A DNA stretch of 64,000 nt from Paraburkholderia kururiensis (GTDB lineage Bacteria; Pseudomonadota; Gammaproteobacteria; Burkholderiales; Burkholderiaceae), in assembly GCF_034424375.1 (NCBI RefSeq), contig NZ_CP139965.1, forward strand, positions 1,612,001 to 1,676,000. Reading direction: 5' to 3'. Positions 1 through 8,480 of the stretch are shown in pieces; the first letter of the stretch is position 1, and every line of letters begins with the position of its first letter. The position numbers and the translations under genes were made by a program. The notes beneath the pieces were generated by a model, which did not search any database, had not been told where the DNA came from, and saw only the letters and a program-made list of their open reading frames with translations.

Positions 1-743
1 TTCATGTGCTGGCCCGCGAGCGCCGCGAGCTGCTTGCCCACGGGCGTGGAGCCCGTGAACGTCACCTTGCGGATGACGGGGTGCGGAATCAGATAGGCCG
101 AGATTTCAGCGGGGCTGCCGAACACGAGGCCCACCACGCCGGCAGGCACGCCCGCATCCACGAACGCGCGCAGCAGCTGCGCGGGTGAAGCCGGCGTTTC
201 TTCGGGCGCCTTCACGAGGAACGAGCACCCGGTGGCGAGCGCCGCGCACAGCTTGCGCACCACCTGATTGACCGGGAAATTCCACGGCGTGAAGGCTGCG
301 ACCGGGCCTACGGGCTCCTTCACCACGATCTGCTGCACCGAAAGATTGCGCGGCGGCACGATGCGGCCGTAGGCGCGGCGGCCTTCGTCGGCGAACCATT
401 CGATGATGTCCGCCGCGGACATCACTTCGATACGCGCCTCGACAACCGGCTTGCCTTGCTCCTGCGTCATGAGGCGCGCGATGGTGTCGGCACGTTCGCG
501 CACCAGTGCCGCCGCCTTGCGCATGGTGGCGGCGCGCTCGTGGGCGGGCACGTTGCGCCACACTTCGAAGCCGCGCTGCGCAGCCGCGAGCGCACGATCC
601 AGATCCGCGATGCCGGCGTGGGCCACCGTGCCGATGACCTTGCCCGTTGCCGGGTTCACGACGTCGATCGTTTTGCCGCTTTCGGCGTCGCACCACTCGC
701 CGTTGATCAGTAGTTGCGTATCCGCGTAGCCTGAAACCGCCAT
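1..743 (-). CDS. gabD: NAD(P)-dependent aldehyde dehydrogenase, succinate-semialdehyde type (3' end cut by window)
   Basis: The N-terminal 247 residues of an aldehyde dehydrogenase are present; the catalytic C-terminal part lies beyond base 1. The frame reads MAVSGYADTQLLING, then NPATGKVIGTVAHAG, the substrate/cofactor segment FTPWNFPVNQVVRK and the NAD-binding turn KVTFTGSTPVGKQ just before the edge, all typical of the succinate-semialdehyde dehydrogenase branch (oxidation of succinic semialdehyde to succinate, cytoplasmic). The start at 743 is supported by a GGGAGA ribosome site about seven bases upstream. The catalytic Cys and Glu cannot be seen, so the exact substrate is inferred from resemblance; other ALDH subfamilies are possible. 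Confidence 0.8.
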   Translation of the reverse strand, partial: MAVSGYADTQLLINGEWCDAESGKTIDVVNPATGKVIGTVAHAGIADLDRALAAAQRGFEVWRNVPAHERAATMRKAAALVRERADTIARLMTQEQGKPVVEARIEVMSAADIIEWFADEGRRAYGRIVPPRNLSVQQIVVKEPVGPVAAFTPWNFPVNQVVRKLCAALATGCSFLVKAPEETPASPAQLLRAFVDAGVPAGVVGLVFGSPAEISAYLIPHPVIRKVTFTGSTPVGKQLAALAGQHM

Positions 744-965
744 ACCGTATCTCCCGTTCTCCGATCAGATAAACCGCCCGGCGCGCCGGACCTGCACAGC
801 GCGTGCTTGCCGGGATGTCTGGGACATGGACCCGGCAGCCGGCGGGCAAACACGCACTTTCGCATAAATCCGGAGTTTCGGCAGGAAGGGCGGAGGGTGC
901 GGGTGGTGGGGGAAGTGGCGGCAGACGAGAGCGGCGCACGCGGGGCGCGCCGCCCGACGGATCAA

Positions 966-1709
966 TTACGCGTAGAACTCCACCTTGCCTCCCACAAGGT
1001 GGTACATCGACCCGACGATCTTGATCTTGCCGTCCTTTTCCAGGCCGGCCAGCACGTCGCTGCGCCGGCGGATTTCGTCGATGGCCTGGCGCACGTTGGT
1101 GGCGGCCACGGCATCCACGAACGCGTCGTTCTTGCTGGTGCGCTCGCCGTCGAACTTCGTGGCGTCCACGGCCGGCTTGATCTTGTCCAGCAGGCCCGTA
1201 AGGTTGCCGAGTTTGGCGCCGTCGATGGCGCCTTTGATCGCGCCGCACGACGTGTGGCCCATCACCAGCACGACCTTGGACCCCGCCACGGCGCAGGCGT
1301 ATTCGAGACTGCCCAGCAAGTCGTCGTTGACGATATTGCCGGCCACGCGCGCATTGAAAGTGTCGCCGATACCCGCGTCGAGAATAATTTCCGCAGGCGC
1401 GCGCGAATCCATGCAACTCAGAATGACGGCCGCCGGATATTGGCCGTTCACACTGGCGCGTTTCTGCGCCAGATAGTCGTGCGTTTGCAGTTTGCCCGCG
1501 CGAAAGCGCTCATTGCCGCGCTTCATCATGGCGATGACGTCGTCGGGCGTCATGGCGTCGCGCTGCGCCTTCGTGAGGGCGGCGGCCTGCGCGAGGCCCG
1601 GCAGCAGTTCGGCGGCCATGCCGAACGCCATGAGACCCAGTGCGGTTTTGAGCGAGGTGCGGCGGGCAGCGTTCGGTGCGGCACAGCAGGTTTGAGGCTG
1701 GCGATCCAT
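966..1709 (-). CDS. Beta-class carbonic anhydrase with Tat-like export signal
   Basis: 247-residue beta-carbonic anhydrase, interconverting CO2 and bicarbonate with a zinc ion. The zinc ligands and dyad are visible: Cys99-x-Asp101-x-Arg103 (SCMDSRAP) and His152-x-x-Cys155 (GHTSCGA). The first ~42 residues form an export signal: twin arginine at 16-17 in ARRTSLK, a hydrophobic stretch (ALGLMAFGMAAELLPG) and a likely cut after AQA, so the mature enzyme is probably periplasmic and exported folded with its metal. It stands alone, with 222 bases to the aldehyde dehydrogenase upstream region and a divergent mntH. Assignment to the family is firm; the Tat route is inferred from the RR motif. Confidence 0.9.
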   Translation of the reverse strand: MDRQPQTCCAAPNAARRTSLKTALGLMAFGMAAELLPGLAQAAALTKAQRDAMTPDDVIAMMKRGNERFRAGKLQTHDYLAQKRASVNGQYPAAVILSCMDSRAPAEIILDAGIGDTFNARVAGNIVNDDLLGSLEYACAVAGSKVVLVMGHTSCGAIKGAIDGAKLGNLTGLLDKIKPAVDATKFDGERTSKNDAFVDAVAATNVRQAIDEIRRRSDVLAGLEKDGKIKIVGSMYHLVGGKVEFYA

Positions 1710-1911
1710 GGACCTATCCCCCGTGAATAAAACGACGTGAACGATATGGAATGACGCGGAAAAAGAATCCGACTTTATCTGTCCCGTTTTAGGACTCCGG
1801 CAATTTAGTCTGCAATGTGCAATTAAGCAAAGGCTTATTCACATGAAATGCGCCATGAATTTAGCTGTGAATGGCGAGAGCCATTGAACCGTCGCGCAAG
1901 GTTTCACGGCA

Positions 1912-1937
1912 CCGTCACCATGACGACGTGATGACGG
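1912..1937. promoter_or_regulatory. Imperfect inverted repeat upstream of mntH
   Basis: Arms CCGTCACCA and TGATGACGG pair over 8 of 9 positions around an 8-base spacer, about 50 bases upstream of the mntH -10 candidate. It could be a metal-regulator operator, but it does not match a MntR or Fur consensus that I can name. Confidence 0.3.
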
Positions 1938-1986
1938 GGTTGTGAAGAGCAGGGACCGGTTCGACGCTCGCCATCCCCACCCTGCG

Positions 1987-1992
1987 TACAAT
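1987..1992 (+). promoter_or_regulatory. Candidate -10 element for mntH
   Basis: TACAAT, matching the sigma70 -10 box at five of six positions, 50 bases before the mntH start codon. No strong -35 partner is visible at the expected spacing, so an activator or a weak promoter is implied. Confidence 0.35.
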
Positions 1993-2042
1993 GTGGCCGC
2001 ACTTCAACGGCTACGGCCACGACCTCTTACGCACCCCAACGC

Positions 2043-3356
2043 ATGCGGCTTCCGACCATTCCCACGGCCCCGTTCTGTCCTTCGGAAGTGAAGGGCAGCA
2101 TCGTCATCGAGGCGGGCGTATCCCGCTGGACCAAGCTCCGCCGCTTCGCCGGCCCGGGGTTTCTGGTCGCGATCGGCTACATGGATCCCGGCAACTGGGC
2201 CACGGACATCGAAGCGGGCTCGAAATTCGGCTACGCGCTGCTGTGGGTGGTGGCGATGTCGAGCCTCGCCGCCATCTTTCTGCAGATGCTCGCCGCGCGC
2301 CTCGGTCTCGCTTCGGGCATGGACCTCGCGCAGGCCAGCTACACCCGCTACGGCCCGTTCGGCAAAGTGCTGCAATGGATCACGGCGGAAATTTCGATCA
2401 TCGCGTGCGACATCGCCGAAGTGCTGGGCTGCGCGCTGGCCTTCAAGCTGCTGCTGGGCGTGCCCGTCGCCTGGGGCATCGTGCTGACCGCGCTCGACAC
2501 GATGATCGTGCTCGGCTTGCAGGGCAAAGGCTTCCGGCAGGTGGAAGCCATCGTGCTCGCGTTGATCGGCACGATGATGTTCTGCTTCGTCGCGCAGCTC
2601 GCGCTCGTGCCGCCGGACTGGCATTCGGTCGTGCGCGGCCTCGTTCCGGGCGCGCCGGCCCACGACCGGAAAGACGCCATCGTGCTCGCGCTCGGCATCG
2701 TGGGCGCCACGATCATGCCGCACAACCTGTATCTGCATTCGTCGGTGGTGCAGACGCGGCGCGTGGTGGGCGGCGTGCGCGGCGACGTGCACGAAACGCT
2801 CGCACTGGTGCGTGTGGATACGTGGGTGTCGCTGCTGGTCGCCATGCTCGTGAATGCGGCCATCCTGATCCTCGCCGGCTCCGCGTTTCATGCCACGGGT
2901 CAGACGGGCGTGAACGACATCGAGCAGGCGTACAAGCTCATTACGCCGATTGCGGGCGGCGGCGCGGCGTTGCTGTTCGGCCTCGCGTTGCTCGCCTCGG
3001 GACAAAGCTCGACGCTCACGGGCACCATCGCGGGTCAGGTCATCATGGACGGCTTCATGCACGTGAAGATTCCGTGCTACCAGCGGCGTCTGATCACACG
3101 CGGCCTTGCGCTCGTGCCGGCGCTCATCGGCGTGTTGTGGCTCGGGGACGGCGCGGTCGGGCAGTTGCTGGTCTGGAGCCAGGTGCTGCTGAGTCTGCAA
3201 CTGCCGTTCGCGATGTGGCCGCTGATCCGCTCGGTGAGCGACCGGGCCGTGATGAAGGATCACGCGATCGGCCTGCCGACGCAGATCGCCGCGTGGGCGC
3301 TGTTCGCCGTGATTACCGGGACGAATCTGATGTTGATCGCGGGCGTGGCGGGATAG
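2043..3356 (+). CDS. mntH: Nramp-family Mn2+/Fe2+ proton symporter MntH
   Basis: 437-residue integral inner-membrane protein importing divalent metal (Mn2+, Fe2+) with protons. Both Nramp metal-site signatures are intact: DPGN at residues 48-51 in the first transmembrane helix (YMDPGNWATDIEAGS) and MPHN at 225-228 in helix six (GATIMPHNLYLHSSV). The remaining sequence is a run of about eleven hydrophobic helices. The ATG at 2043 gives a normal length but has no clear Shine-Dalgarno; a later GTG could be used. It is monocistronic and followed by a strong bidirectional terminator shared with the convergent lactate permease gene. Confidence 0.93.
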   Translation: MRLPTIPTAPFCPSEVKGSIVIEAGVSRWTKLRRFAGPGFLVAIGYMDPGNWATDIEAGSKFGYALLWVVAMSSLAAIFLQMLAARLGLASGMDLAQASYTRYGPFGKVLQWITAEISIIACDIAEVLGCALAFKLLLGVPVAWGIVLTALDTMIVLGLQGKGFRQVEAIVLALIGTMMFCFVAQLALVPPDWHSVVRGLVPGAPAHDRKDAIVLALGIVGATIMPHNLYLHSSVVQTRRVVGGVRGDVHETLALVRVDTWVSLLVAMLVNAAILILAGSAFHATGQTGVNDIEQAYKLITPIAGGGAALLFGLALLASGQSSTLTGTIAGQVIMDGFMHVKIPCYQRRLITRGLALVPALIGVLWLGDGAVGQLLVWSQVLLSLQLPFAMWPLIRSVSDRAVMKDHAIGLPTQIAAWALFAVITGTNLMLIAGVAG

Positions 3357-3393
3357 CGCGCGATTGCTCCGCTTCAAACAAAGCTTCAAAAGA

Positions 3394-3433
3394 AGAGGCC
3401 CGGCGGCGTTTGCCACCGGGCCTCTTTCGTTTT
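3394..3433. terminator. Bidirectional intrinsic terminator between mntH and lactate permease
   Basis: A 10-bp perfect stem (3394-3403 with 3416-3425) with a 12-base loop is followed by TTTCGTTTT on the plus strand and by TTCTTTTG on the minus strand, so it can stop both convergent genes. Confidence 0.85.
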
Positions 3434-3453
3434 GTGCGGCTACCGGAAGACCG

Positions 3454-5178
3454 TCAGTGCGGAATCATCCCCGTCAGCACATAGGCCTGAAGCAGCGTGA
3501 TGATGCCGACGATCATCGCGAACAACAGGCTGTGCCGAACCGTGAACCGGAACAGCGACGCTTCCTTGCCGACGAGGCCCGTCGCCGCGCAGGCCACTGC
3601 GATCGACTGCGGCGAGATCATCTTGCCCGTTACCCCACCCGACGTATTCGCCGCGACCAGCAGCGTGTTGGATACGCCGATCTGATGCGCGGTCGTGTTC
3701 TGCAACGACGCGAAGAGCGCATTCGACGAGGTGTCCGAACCCGTGAGGAACACGCCGAGCCAGCCGAGGAACGGCGAGAAGAACGGGAACGCGGCGCCGG
3801 TGCCGGCAAGCGCGAGCGCGAGCGTCGACGAGATGCCCGAATAGTTCGCGACGAACGCGAAGGCCAGCACGAGCCCGATCGACAGCACCGGACGGCGCAG
3901 TTCGCGGAGCGTCTCGAAGAAGGTGGCGATTGCGGCGCGCGGCTTCATGCGCAGCAGCACGATGGAGATGAGCGCCGTCAGCAGGATCGCGGTGCCCGTT
4001 GCCGAGATCAGGTCGAGCTTGAACACGGCGTCGAACGGCTTGGCCGACGAAACGATGGGCGCGGTGCGGATCACGAGCTTGTCGAGTGCGGGCACGTGGA
4101 GGCTCAGGATCGTGCCGGCCAGCGCGCCCTTCGCGGCGAACAGCGCCTTGAACGTCTTCGTGCTCCAGACCGTGACGATGGCCGTCAGCAGCAGGAACGG
4201 CGCCCACGCGCGCACCGTCTGCGCAGCGGAGTACGGCGACGCCTCGCGCGAGCCTGTGCCGAACGACGCGCCCGCGCCGCCGAAGCCGCCGGCGAAGTCG
4301 CCACCCAGCGCCGCGGCGCCGGCGCTCACGCCGATACGCGATGCCGCTGCCGCACCTGCACGGCGCGGCTGCCACACCTTCAGGAACGAGGCGAGCGCGA
4401 CGAGGCTGACGAGCGACGACGTGATGTCCGGCAACTCGGGCCCAATGTGGTTCGACGTGAAGTACTGCGTGACGGCGAAGCTGCCGCCCGCGACGAGCGC
4501 GGCCGGCCACGTTTCCTTCACGCCACGCTTGCCGTCCATGATGAACACGAGCCAGAACGGCACGAACACCGAGAGCAGCGGCAATTGACGGCCCGCCGTC
4601 GCGCCGATCACGAACGGATCGAGGCCCGTCACCTGGCCCGCCACGATGATCGGAATGCCCATTGCGCCGAACGCGACGGGCGCGGTGTTCGCGATCAGGC
4701 ACAGGCCGGCCGCATAGAGCGGCTCGAAGCCGAGGCCGACCAGCAGCGCCGCCGTGATGGCGACCGGTGCGCCAAAGCCCGCTGCACCTTCCAGGAACGC
4801 GCCGAACGAGAAGCCGATCAGCAGCAGCTGCAGCCGCTGGTCGTCGGTGATCGAGAGCACCGACGCGCGAATGACGTCGAACTGGCCGGTCTTCACGACG
4901 ATCTTGTAGAGGAACACCGCCGTCACGATGATCCACGCGATGGGCCACAGGCCGTACGCAAAGCCGACGCCCGCCGAGGCGAGCGCCATTTTCACGGGCA
5001 TTCCGTATTGGAAGATCGCGACGGCAAGGGCGAGCAGCAGCGTGATGGCGGCCGCGATGTGGCCTTTCAGACGCAGCCCGGCGAGCGCGACGAAGAAGAA
5101 CAGGATCGGAATGGCCGCGATGGCGGCGGACAGCCATAGGCTGCCTGACGGGTCGTAAGTCTGGGTCCAGGGTTGCAC
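3454..5178 (-). CDS. lldP: L-lactate permease (LctP/LldP family)
   Basis: 574-residue inner-membrane lactate:proton symporter. The family segments are clear: PIAWIIVTAVFLYKI, FGAFLEGAAGFGAPVAITAAL, the later TSSNALFASLQ and the ending helices around LFAMIVGIITLLQAYVLTG. I place the start at the GTG at 5178, preceded by GGGAGGAG with five bases of spacing; an in-frame TTG five codons upstream overlaps that ribosome site and is therefore unlikely. A long hydrophilic Gly/Ala loop near the middle is usual for this family. It lies 158 bases downstream of lutB in the same direction, so uptake and oxidation of lactate are probably co-expressed. Confidence 0.92.
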   Translation of the reverse strand: MQPWTQTYDPSGSLWLSAAIAAIPILFFFVALAGLRLKGHIAAAITLLLALAVAIFQYGMPVKMALASAGVGFAYGLWPIAWIIVTAVFLYKIVVKTGQFDVIRASVLSITDDQRLQLLLIGFSFGAFLEGAAGFGAPVAITAALLVGLGFEPLYAAGLCLIANTAPVAFGAMGIPIIVAGQVTGLDPFVIGATAGRQLPLLSVFVPFWLVFIMDGKRGVKETWPAALVAGGSFAVTQYFTSNHIGPELPDITSSLVSLVALASFLKVWQPRRAGAAAASRIGVSAGAAALGGDFAGGFGGAGASFGTGSREASPYSAAQTVRAWAPFLLLTAIVTVWSTKTFKALFAAKGALAGTILSLHVPALDKLVIRTAPIVSSAKPFDAVFKLDLISATGTAILLTALISIVLLRMKPRAAIATFFETLRELRRPVLSIGLVLAFAFVANYSGISSTLALALAGTGAAFPFFSPFLGWLGVFLTGSDTSSNALFASLQNTTAHQIGVSNTLLVAANTSGGVTGKMISPQSIAVACAATGLVGKEASLFRFTVRHSLLFAMIVGIITLLQAYVLTGMIPH

Positions 5179-5336
5179 GGGGTCTCCTCCCAAAGTGGTG
5201 GTTCAGAAATCGTGGGTCGCGTGCCGCGTTCTCCGGCGGCTCGAGTGGCTCATGCTGCGCCAGCGACCCGCGCGGCCCGCGCACGGCCGTCGCGATCGAC
5301 GGGGCGCGAGCCGCACGTGGGTCGGGTGCCTGCTGC

Positions 5337-6791
5337 TTATTCCGGCTGGCCGCGTTCGCGCAGCAGATCGTGCAGGCTGCGCGGCGCCGGCGTGAGCGGC
5401 GTGCGGTGGCGGGTCCAGCCCATCTGCTGCGACGGCGCGAACGCACGCAGGCGCGTGGCCGCCCAGCGCAGCACGCGGAACGTCCGCGGATGCGCGAACG
5501 CGCCGCTCCAGAAGCGCCACACGAACTGCTCGCCGCGACTGTGACGCGCGCCCTGGCCGCGCAGCGGATGCGCCACCGCCTCATCGGGCGCGCGGTTCGA
5601 CTCCGTGCGCAGACGCACGAGCAGTTGCGGAATCGGAATGCGCACCGGGCACACTTCCCCGCACGCGCCGCACAGGCTCGAGGCGGTGGGCAGATCGGCG
5701 GTGGCATCGAGGCCCAGCAGATGCGGGGAAATGATCTTTCCGATCGGACCGGGATAGGTCGTGCCGTATGCGTGGCCGCCGATGCGCGTGTAGACCGGGC
5801 AATGGTTCATGCACGCGCCGCAGCGGATGCACTGCAGTGTGGCGCGCAGCTCTTCGTCGGCGTAGGCCTGGCTGCGGCCGTTGTCGAGCAGCACGACGTG
5901 CAGCTCGCGCGGGCCGTCGAGTTCGCCCGGGCGGCGCGGACTGCTGATGAGGTTGAAGTAGGTGGTGATGGGCTGGCCCGTTGCCGAGCGCGTCAGCAGG
6001 CTCGACAGCGGCACGATATGCTCCAGCTTCGCGACCACCTTCTCCATGCCCATGATCGCGATGTGCACGTCGGGCACGGTCGTCGAGAGGCGGCCGTTGC
6101 CCTCGTTTTCGACGAGCCACAGCGTGCCGGTGTCCGCGGCGGCGAAGTTCACGCCCGAGAGACCGATGTCGGCATCCACGAACGCGCGGCGCAGCGCGCG
6201 CCGGCCGGTCTGGATCAGTTCGTCCACGTCTTCGGTGTAAGGCGTGTTCGGAATGTGCGCTTCGAACAGATGAGCGATGTCGCTCTTCGTCTTGTGAATG
6301 GCGGGCATCACGATGTGCGACGGCTTTTCGCCCGCCATCTGCACGATGTATTCGCCCATGTCCGACTCGATGCAGTCGATGCCGCGTTCGGCGAGGTAAT
6401 GGTTGAGCTCGATTTCCTCGCTCGCCATCGACTTGCCTTTGACGATGCGCTTCGCGCCGCGCCGCTGCGCGATGGCATGGACGATGGCGTTCGCGTCGTC
6501 CGCGGTCTCGGCCCAGTGCACCTGCACGCCGTTGGCGCGCAGCTTTGCTTCGAGCTGTTCCAGCAGTTCGGGCAGCCGCGCGAGCGCATGCTGGCGCACG
6601 GCTTCGCCGAGGTCGCGCAGGTGTTCGAGTTCGTCGGCCTCGGGGAATTGCGCGCGACGCTTGCTCTGCAAAAAGTCCATGGCGCCGCGGAAGCTCTTGC
6701 GCAACTGCGGGTCGTCGAGCGCGGCGCGGGCGCGTGCACGGAAGTCGGCGGTCGGCACGAAATGCAGCGGGCTTTCTTGCGTGGGGCTCAT
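5337..6791 (-). CDS. lutB: Lactate utilisation iron-sulfur protein LutB
   Basis: 484 residues. LutB is the Fe-S electron-transfer subunit of the LutABC complex that oxidises L-lactate to pyruvate. The N-terminal LUD domain contains KGKSMASEEIELNHYLAERG and EYIVQMAGEKPSHIVMPAIH. A ferredoxin-like module follows, with cysteines 321, 324, 327, 331 (CIRCGACMNHCP) and 374, 377, 381 (CGACGEVCP). The arginine-rich C-terminus is normal for the proteobacterial form. The start at 6791 overlaps the lutC stop as ATGA, indicating translational coupling. Family and operon context agree; lactate as substrate is inferred from the adjoining permease. Confidence 0.92.
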   Translation of the reverse strand: MSPTQESPLHFVPTADFRARARAALDDPQLRKSFRGAMDFLQSKRRAQFPEADELEHLRDLGEAVRQHALARLPELLEQLEAKLRANGVQVHWAETADDANAIVHAIAQRRGAKRIVKGKSMASEEIELNHYLAERGIDCIESDMGEYIVQMAGEKPSHIVMPAIHKTKSDIAHLFEAHIPNTPYTEDVDELIQTGRRALRRAFVDADIGLSGVNFAAADTGTLWLVENEGNGRLSTTVPDVHIAIMGMEKVVAKLEHIVPLSSLLTRSATGQPITTYFNLISSPRRPGELDGPRELHVVLLDNGRSQAYADEELRATLQCIRCGACMNHCPVYTRIGGHAYGTTYPGPIGKIISPHLLGLDATADLPTASSLCGACGEVCPVRIPIPQLLVRLRTESNRAPDEAVAHPLRGQGARHSRGEQFVWRFWSGAFAHPRTFRVLRWAATRLRAFAPSQQMGWTRHRTPLTPAPRSLHDLLRERGQPE

Positions 6792-7555
6792 GCGGCGGCC
6801 TCGTCGGTCACGATGACGACCCACAGCGCACGCGGACCATGCGCGCCGTAGGCGAGCGTCTGCTGGATGTCCGATGTCTTCGAGGGGCCTGAGATCATCA
6901 CCAGATTGGTGGGCATGCCGTCGCTCCAGCGTTCGGCCGTGACGGCGGCATGCAGGTCGATGTGCAGCGTGCTCGCGTGAATGAGCGCGACGTGCAGCGG
7001 CGGCACGAGCGAGACGGTGCGCGGCGAACCGGCGTCCGGCTCGACGATCAGCGTGCCGGTCGCGGCGATGCCGGAGCGCGCGACGGTGAAGCCCGCGTCG
7101 ATGGTGTCGAAGAGCGCGTCCTTCCACGCCTCGATGGGTTGCGCATAAGAGTGCGCCGCGACGCTGTCGGGCAGTGCGCGAACGAGCGCGGTGCCTTCCG
7201 CGCGGCTCGGGTCGAGCAGCACGCGCCGCACGCCCGCTGCCGCGAGCCGGCGCGCGAGTTCGGCGGGCCAGGTGTCGGCGCTCGCGCGGAAGACGTCGGC
7301 GTGCACGGCCTCGAGCATCTGCTGGAAGCGATCGAGGCGGGCTGGCTGCGAATCGTCTATCCCTGCGCGCTGGCTCGCGTAGTGGGCGGCGATGCGGGCC
7401 GCGATGTCGGCCTCCGGCGAGCCGGCTCGCGAGGGGGCCGACGCAGGCGCGCTCGCGCGCAGGCGGCCCAGCATGCGCGCGCGGGCGCGGTTCGAGTCGC
7501 CGGGCGCAGTGGGCAGCGCGGGCGCTTCATGCAGCGGCGCGGAAGTGCGGCTCAT
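6788..7555 (-). CDS. lutC: Lactate utilisation protein LutC (LUD domain)
   Basis: 255 residues with a C-terminal LUD domain: SGIAATGTLIVEPDAGSPRT, SLVPPLHVALIHASTLHID and ISGPSKTSDIQQTLAYGAHG, the last being the diagnostic LutC ending (GPSxTADIE...G.HGP). About 70 N-terminal residues are Ala/Arg-rich and poorly conserved. It is translated in an overlapping lutA-lutC-lutB string (ATGA overlaps at both ends: 7552-7555 and 6788-6791). Note the A-C-B order, different from the A-B-C order of the Bacillus and E. coli clusters. Role: third component of the lactate-oxidising complex, catalytic details unknown. Confidence 0.9.
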   Translation of the reverse strand: MSRTSAPLHEAPALPTAPGDSNRARARMLGRLRASAPASAPSRAGSPEADIAARIAAHYASQRAGIDDSQPARLDRFQQMLEAVHADVFRASADTWPAELARRLAAAGVRRVLLDPSRAEGTALVRALPDSVAAHSYAQPIEAWKDALFDTIDAGFTVARSGIAATGTLIVEPDAGSPRTVSLVPPLHVALIHASTLHIDLHAAVTAERWSDGMPTNLVMISGPSKTSDIQQTLAYGAHGPRALWVVIVTDEAAA

Positions 7556-8337
7556 GCTGCCGTCTCCTTGCGCTGCGTGCGGCGCCACAGGAACGACGCG
7601 AGATGCTCGACCTTCAACGGCGCGTCTTTGTGCTCGGCCGCGTGACCGATGTTCAGCAGGCAGCCGCAGTCGGCGGACACCAGCCGTTCGCAGCCCGTCG
7701 CGCAGGCGGAGGCGAGCTTGTCCGCCACCATCGCGCCGGAAATGTCCGGGTGTTTCAGCGAGAACGTGCCGCCGAAGCCGCAGCATTCGGATTCGCGTTC
7801 GTGCTCCACGCGCGTGACGCCCGGCAGCGAATCGACCAGCTCGACGCCGTGCTCGCGCGTGCCCATTTCGCGGCGCGCGGCGCACGACGTGTGCAGCACG
7901 ACGCGCTCGTCGGCGCATGCGTTGGCGGCTGTTTCGCTGAAATCGACCTTCAACACGCGCAGCAGGAATTCGCCGAGTTCATACACGCGTTCCGACAGAT
8001 CGCGCACGCGTGCCGCCTGCGGGTCGTTTTCGAACAGACGCGGCCAGTGGTGGCGCATCATCCCCGCGCACGAACCGGACGGCACGACGATCGGCCACGG
8101 ATTCGCGAAGAGGTCCAACTGGGCGCGCGCGACTTCGCGCGCCTTGTCGGGGTAGCCGCTGCTATACGCGGGCTGTCCGCAGCAGCTCTGGTTGCGCGGG
8201 AAGTGAACCGTCACGCCTTCGCGTTCGAGCAGCCGCACCGCGTCGAGGCCGGCCTCGGGCACGAACAGATCGACGAGGCAGGTGCCGAACAGATAGACGT
8301 CGGCGGGCGGGGTGGCGGGGTAGAGCCGTTCCTTCAT
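7552..8337 (-). CDS. lutA: Lactate utilisation (Fe-S)-binding protein LutA
   Basis: 261 residues with two CCG domains, the cysteine motifs that bind Fe-S or heterodisulfide-type clusters: SCCGQPAYSSGY at 51-62 and ECCGFGGTFSLKHPDIS beginning at 184, plus HTSCAARRE and SADCGCLLNIG. This matches LutA/YkgE of the L-lactate oxidation complex. It is the first gene of the leftward operon and its start lies 143 bases from the divergent GntR regulator, with a palindromic operator between them. No strong Shine-Dalgarno is visible before the ATG at 8337. Confidence 0.92.
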   Translation of the reverse strand: MKERLYPATPPADVYLFGTCLVDLFVPEAGLDAVRLLEREGVTVHFPRNQSCCGQPAYSSGYPDKAREVARAQLDLFANPWPIVVPSGSCAGMMRHHWPRLFENDPQAARVRDLSERVYELGEFLLRVLKVDFSETAANACADERVVLHTSCAARREMGTREHGVELVDSLPGVTRVEHERESECCGFGGTFSLKHPDISGAMVADKLASACATGCERLVSADCGCLLNIGHAAEHKDAPLKVEHLASFLWRRTQRKETAA

Positions 8338-8424
8338 GGTCGCTGATATCCGGTTGCGAGGCCGCCGGCATGGGCGGCGGCGAACTGAAGCGCATCATTC
8401 TCCGTTCCGCCATCTGGGACAAAC

Positions 8425-8435
8425 TGGTTGGACCA
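8425..8435. promoter_or_regulatory. FadR-type GntR operator between lutA and lldR
   Basis: TGGTTGGACCA is a perfect TGGT-N3-ACCA palindrome, fitting the TNGTNNNACNA pattern known for FadR-subfamily GntR regulators. It lies 45 bases upstream of the regulator start and 88 bases upstream of lutA, so it could control both directions. A TAAAAT -10-like box follows at 8441-8446 on the plus strand. Confidence 0.65.
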
Positions 8436-8480
8436 CTGCTTAAAATCGCGGCAAAATGGCGGCCTTGGCGAGGAGTGACG

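Larger units (their letters stand above)
1710..2042. other. Divergent intergenic region, carbonic anhydrase / mntH
   Basis: 333 bases without a gene, AT-richer between about 1760 and 1870. It holds the mntH -10 candidate and an imperfect inverted repeat (listed separately). No small ORF with a convincing ribosome site was found. Confidence 0.6.

Noticed and set aside
3364..5139. Long plus-strand ORF (591 aa) opposite the lactate permease gene
   Set aside because: Arg/Glu/His-rich translation with no domain; antisense shadow of a well-supported gene, common at this GC content.
5370..6851. 493-aa plus-strand ORF opposite lutB
   Set aside because: Low-complexity Arg/Ala/His translation; lutB has clear Fe-S motifs on the other strand.
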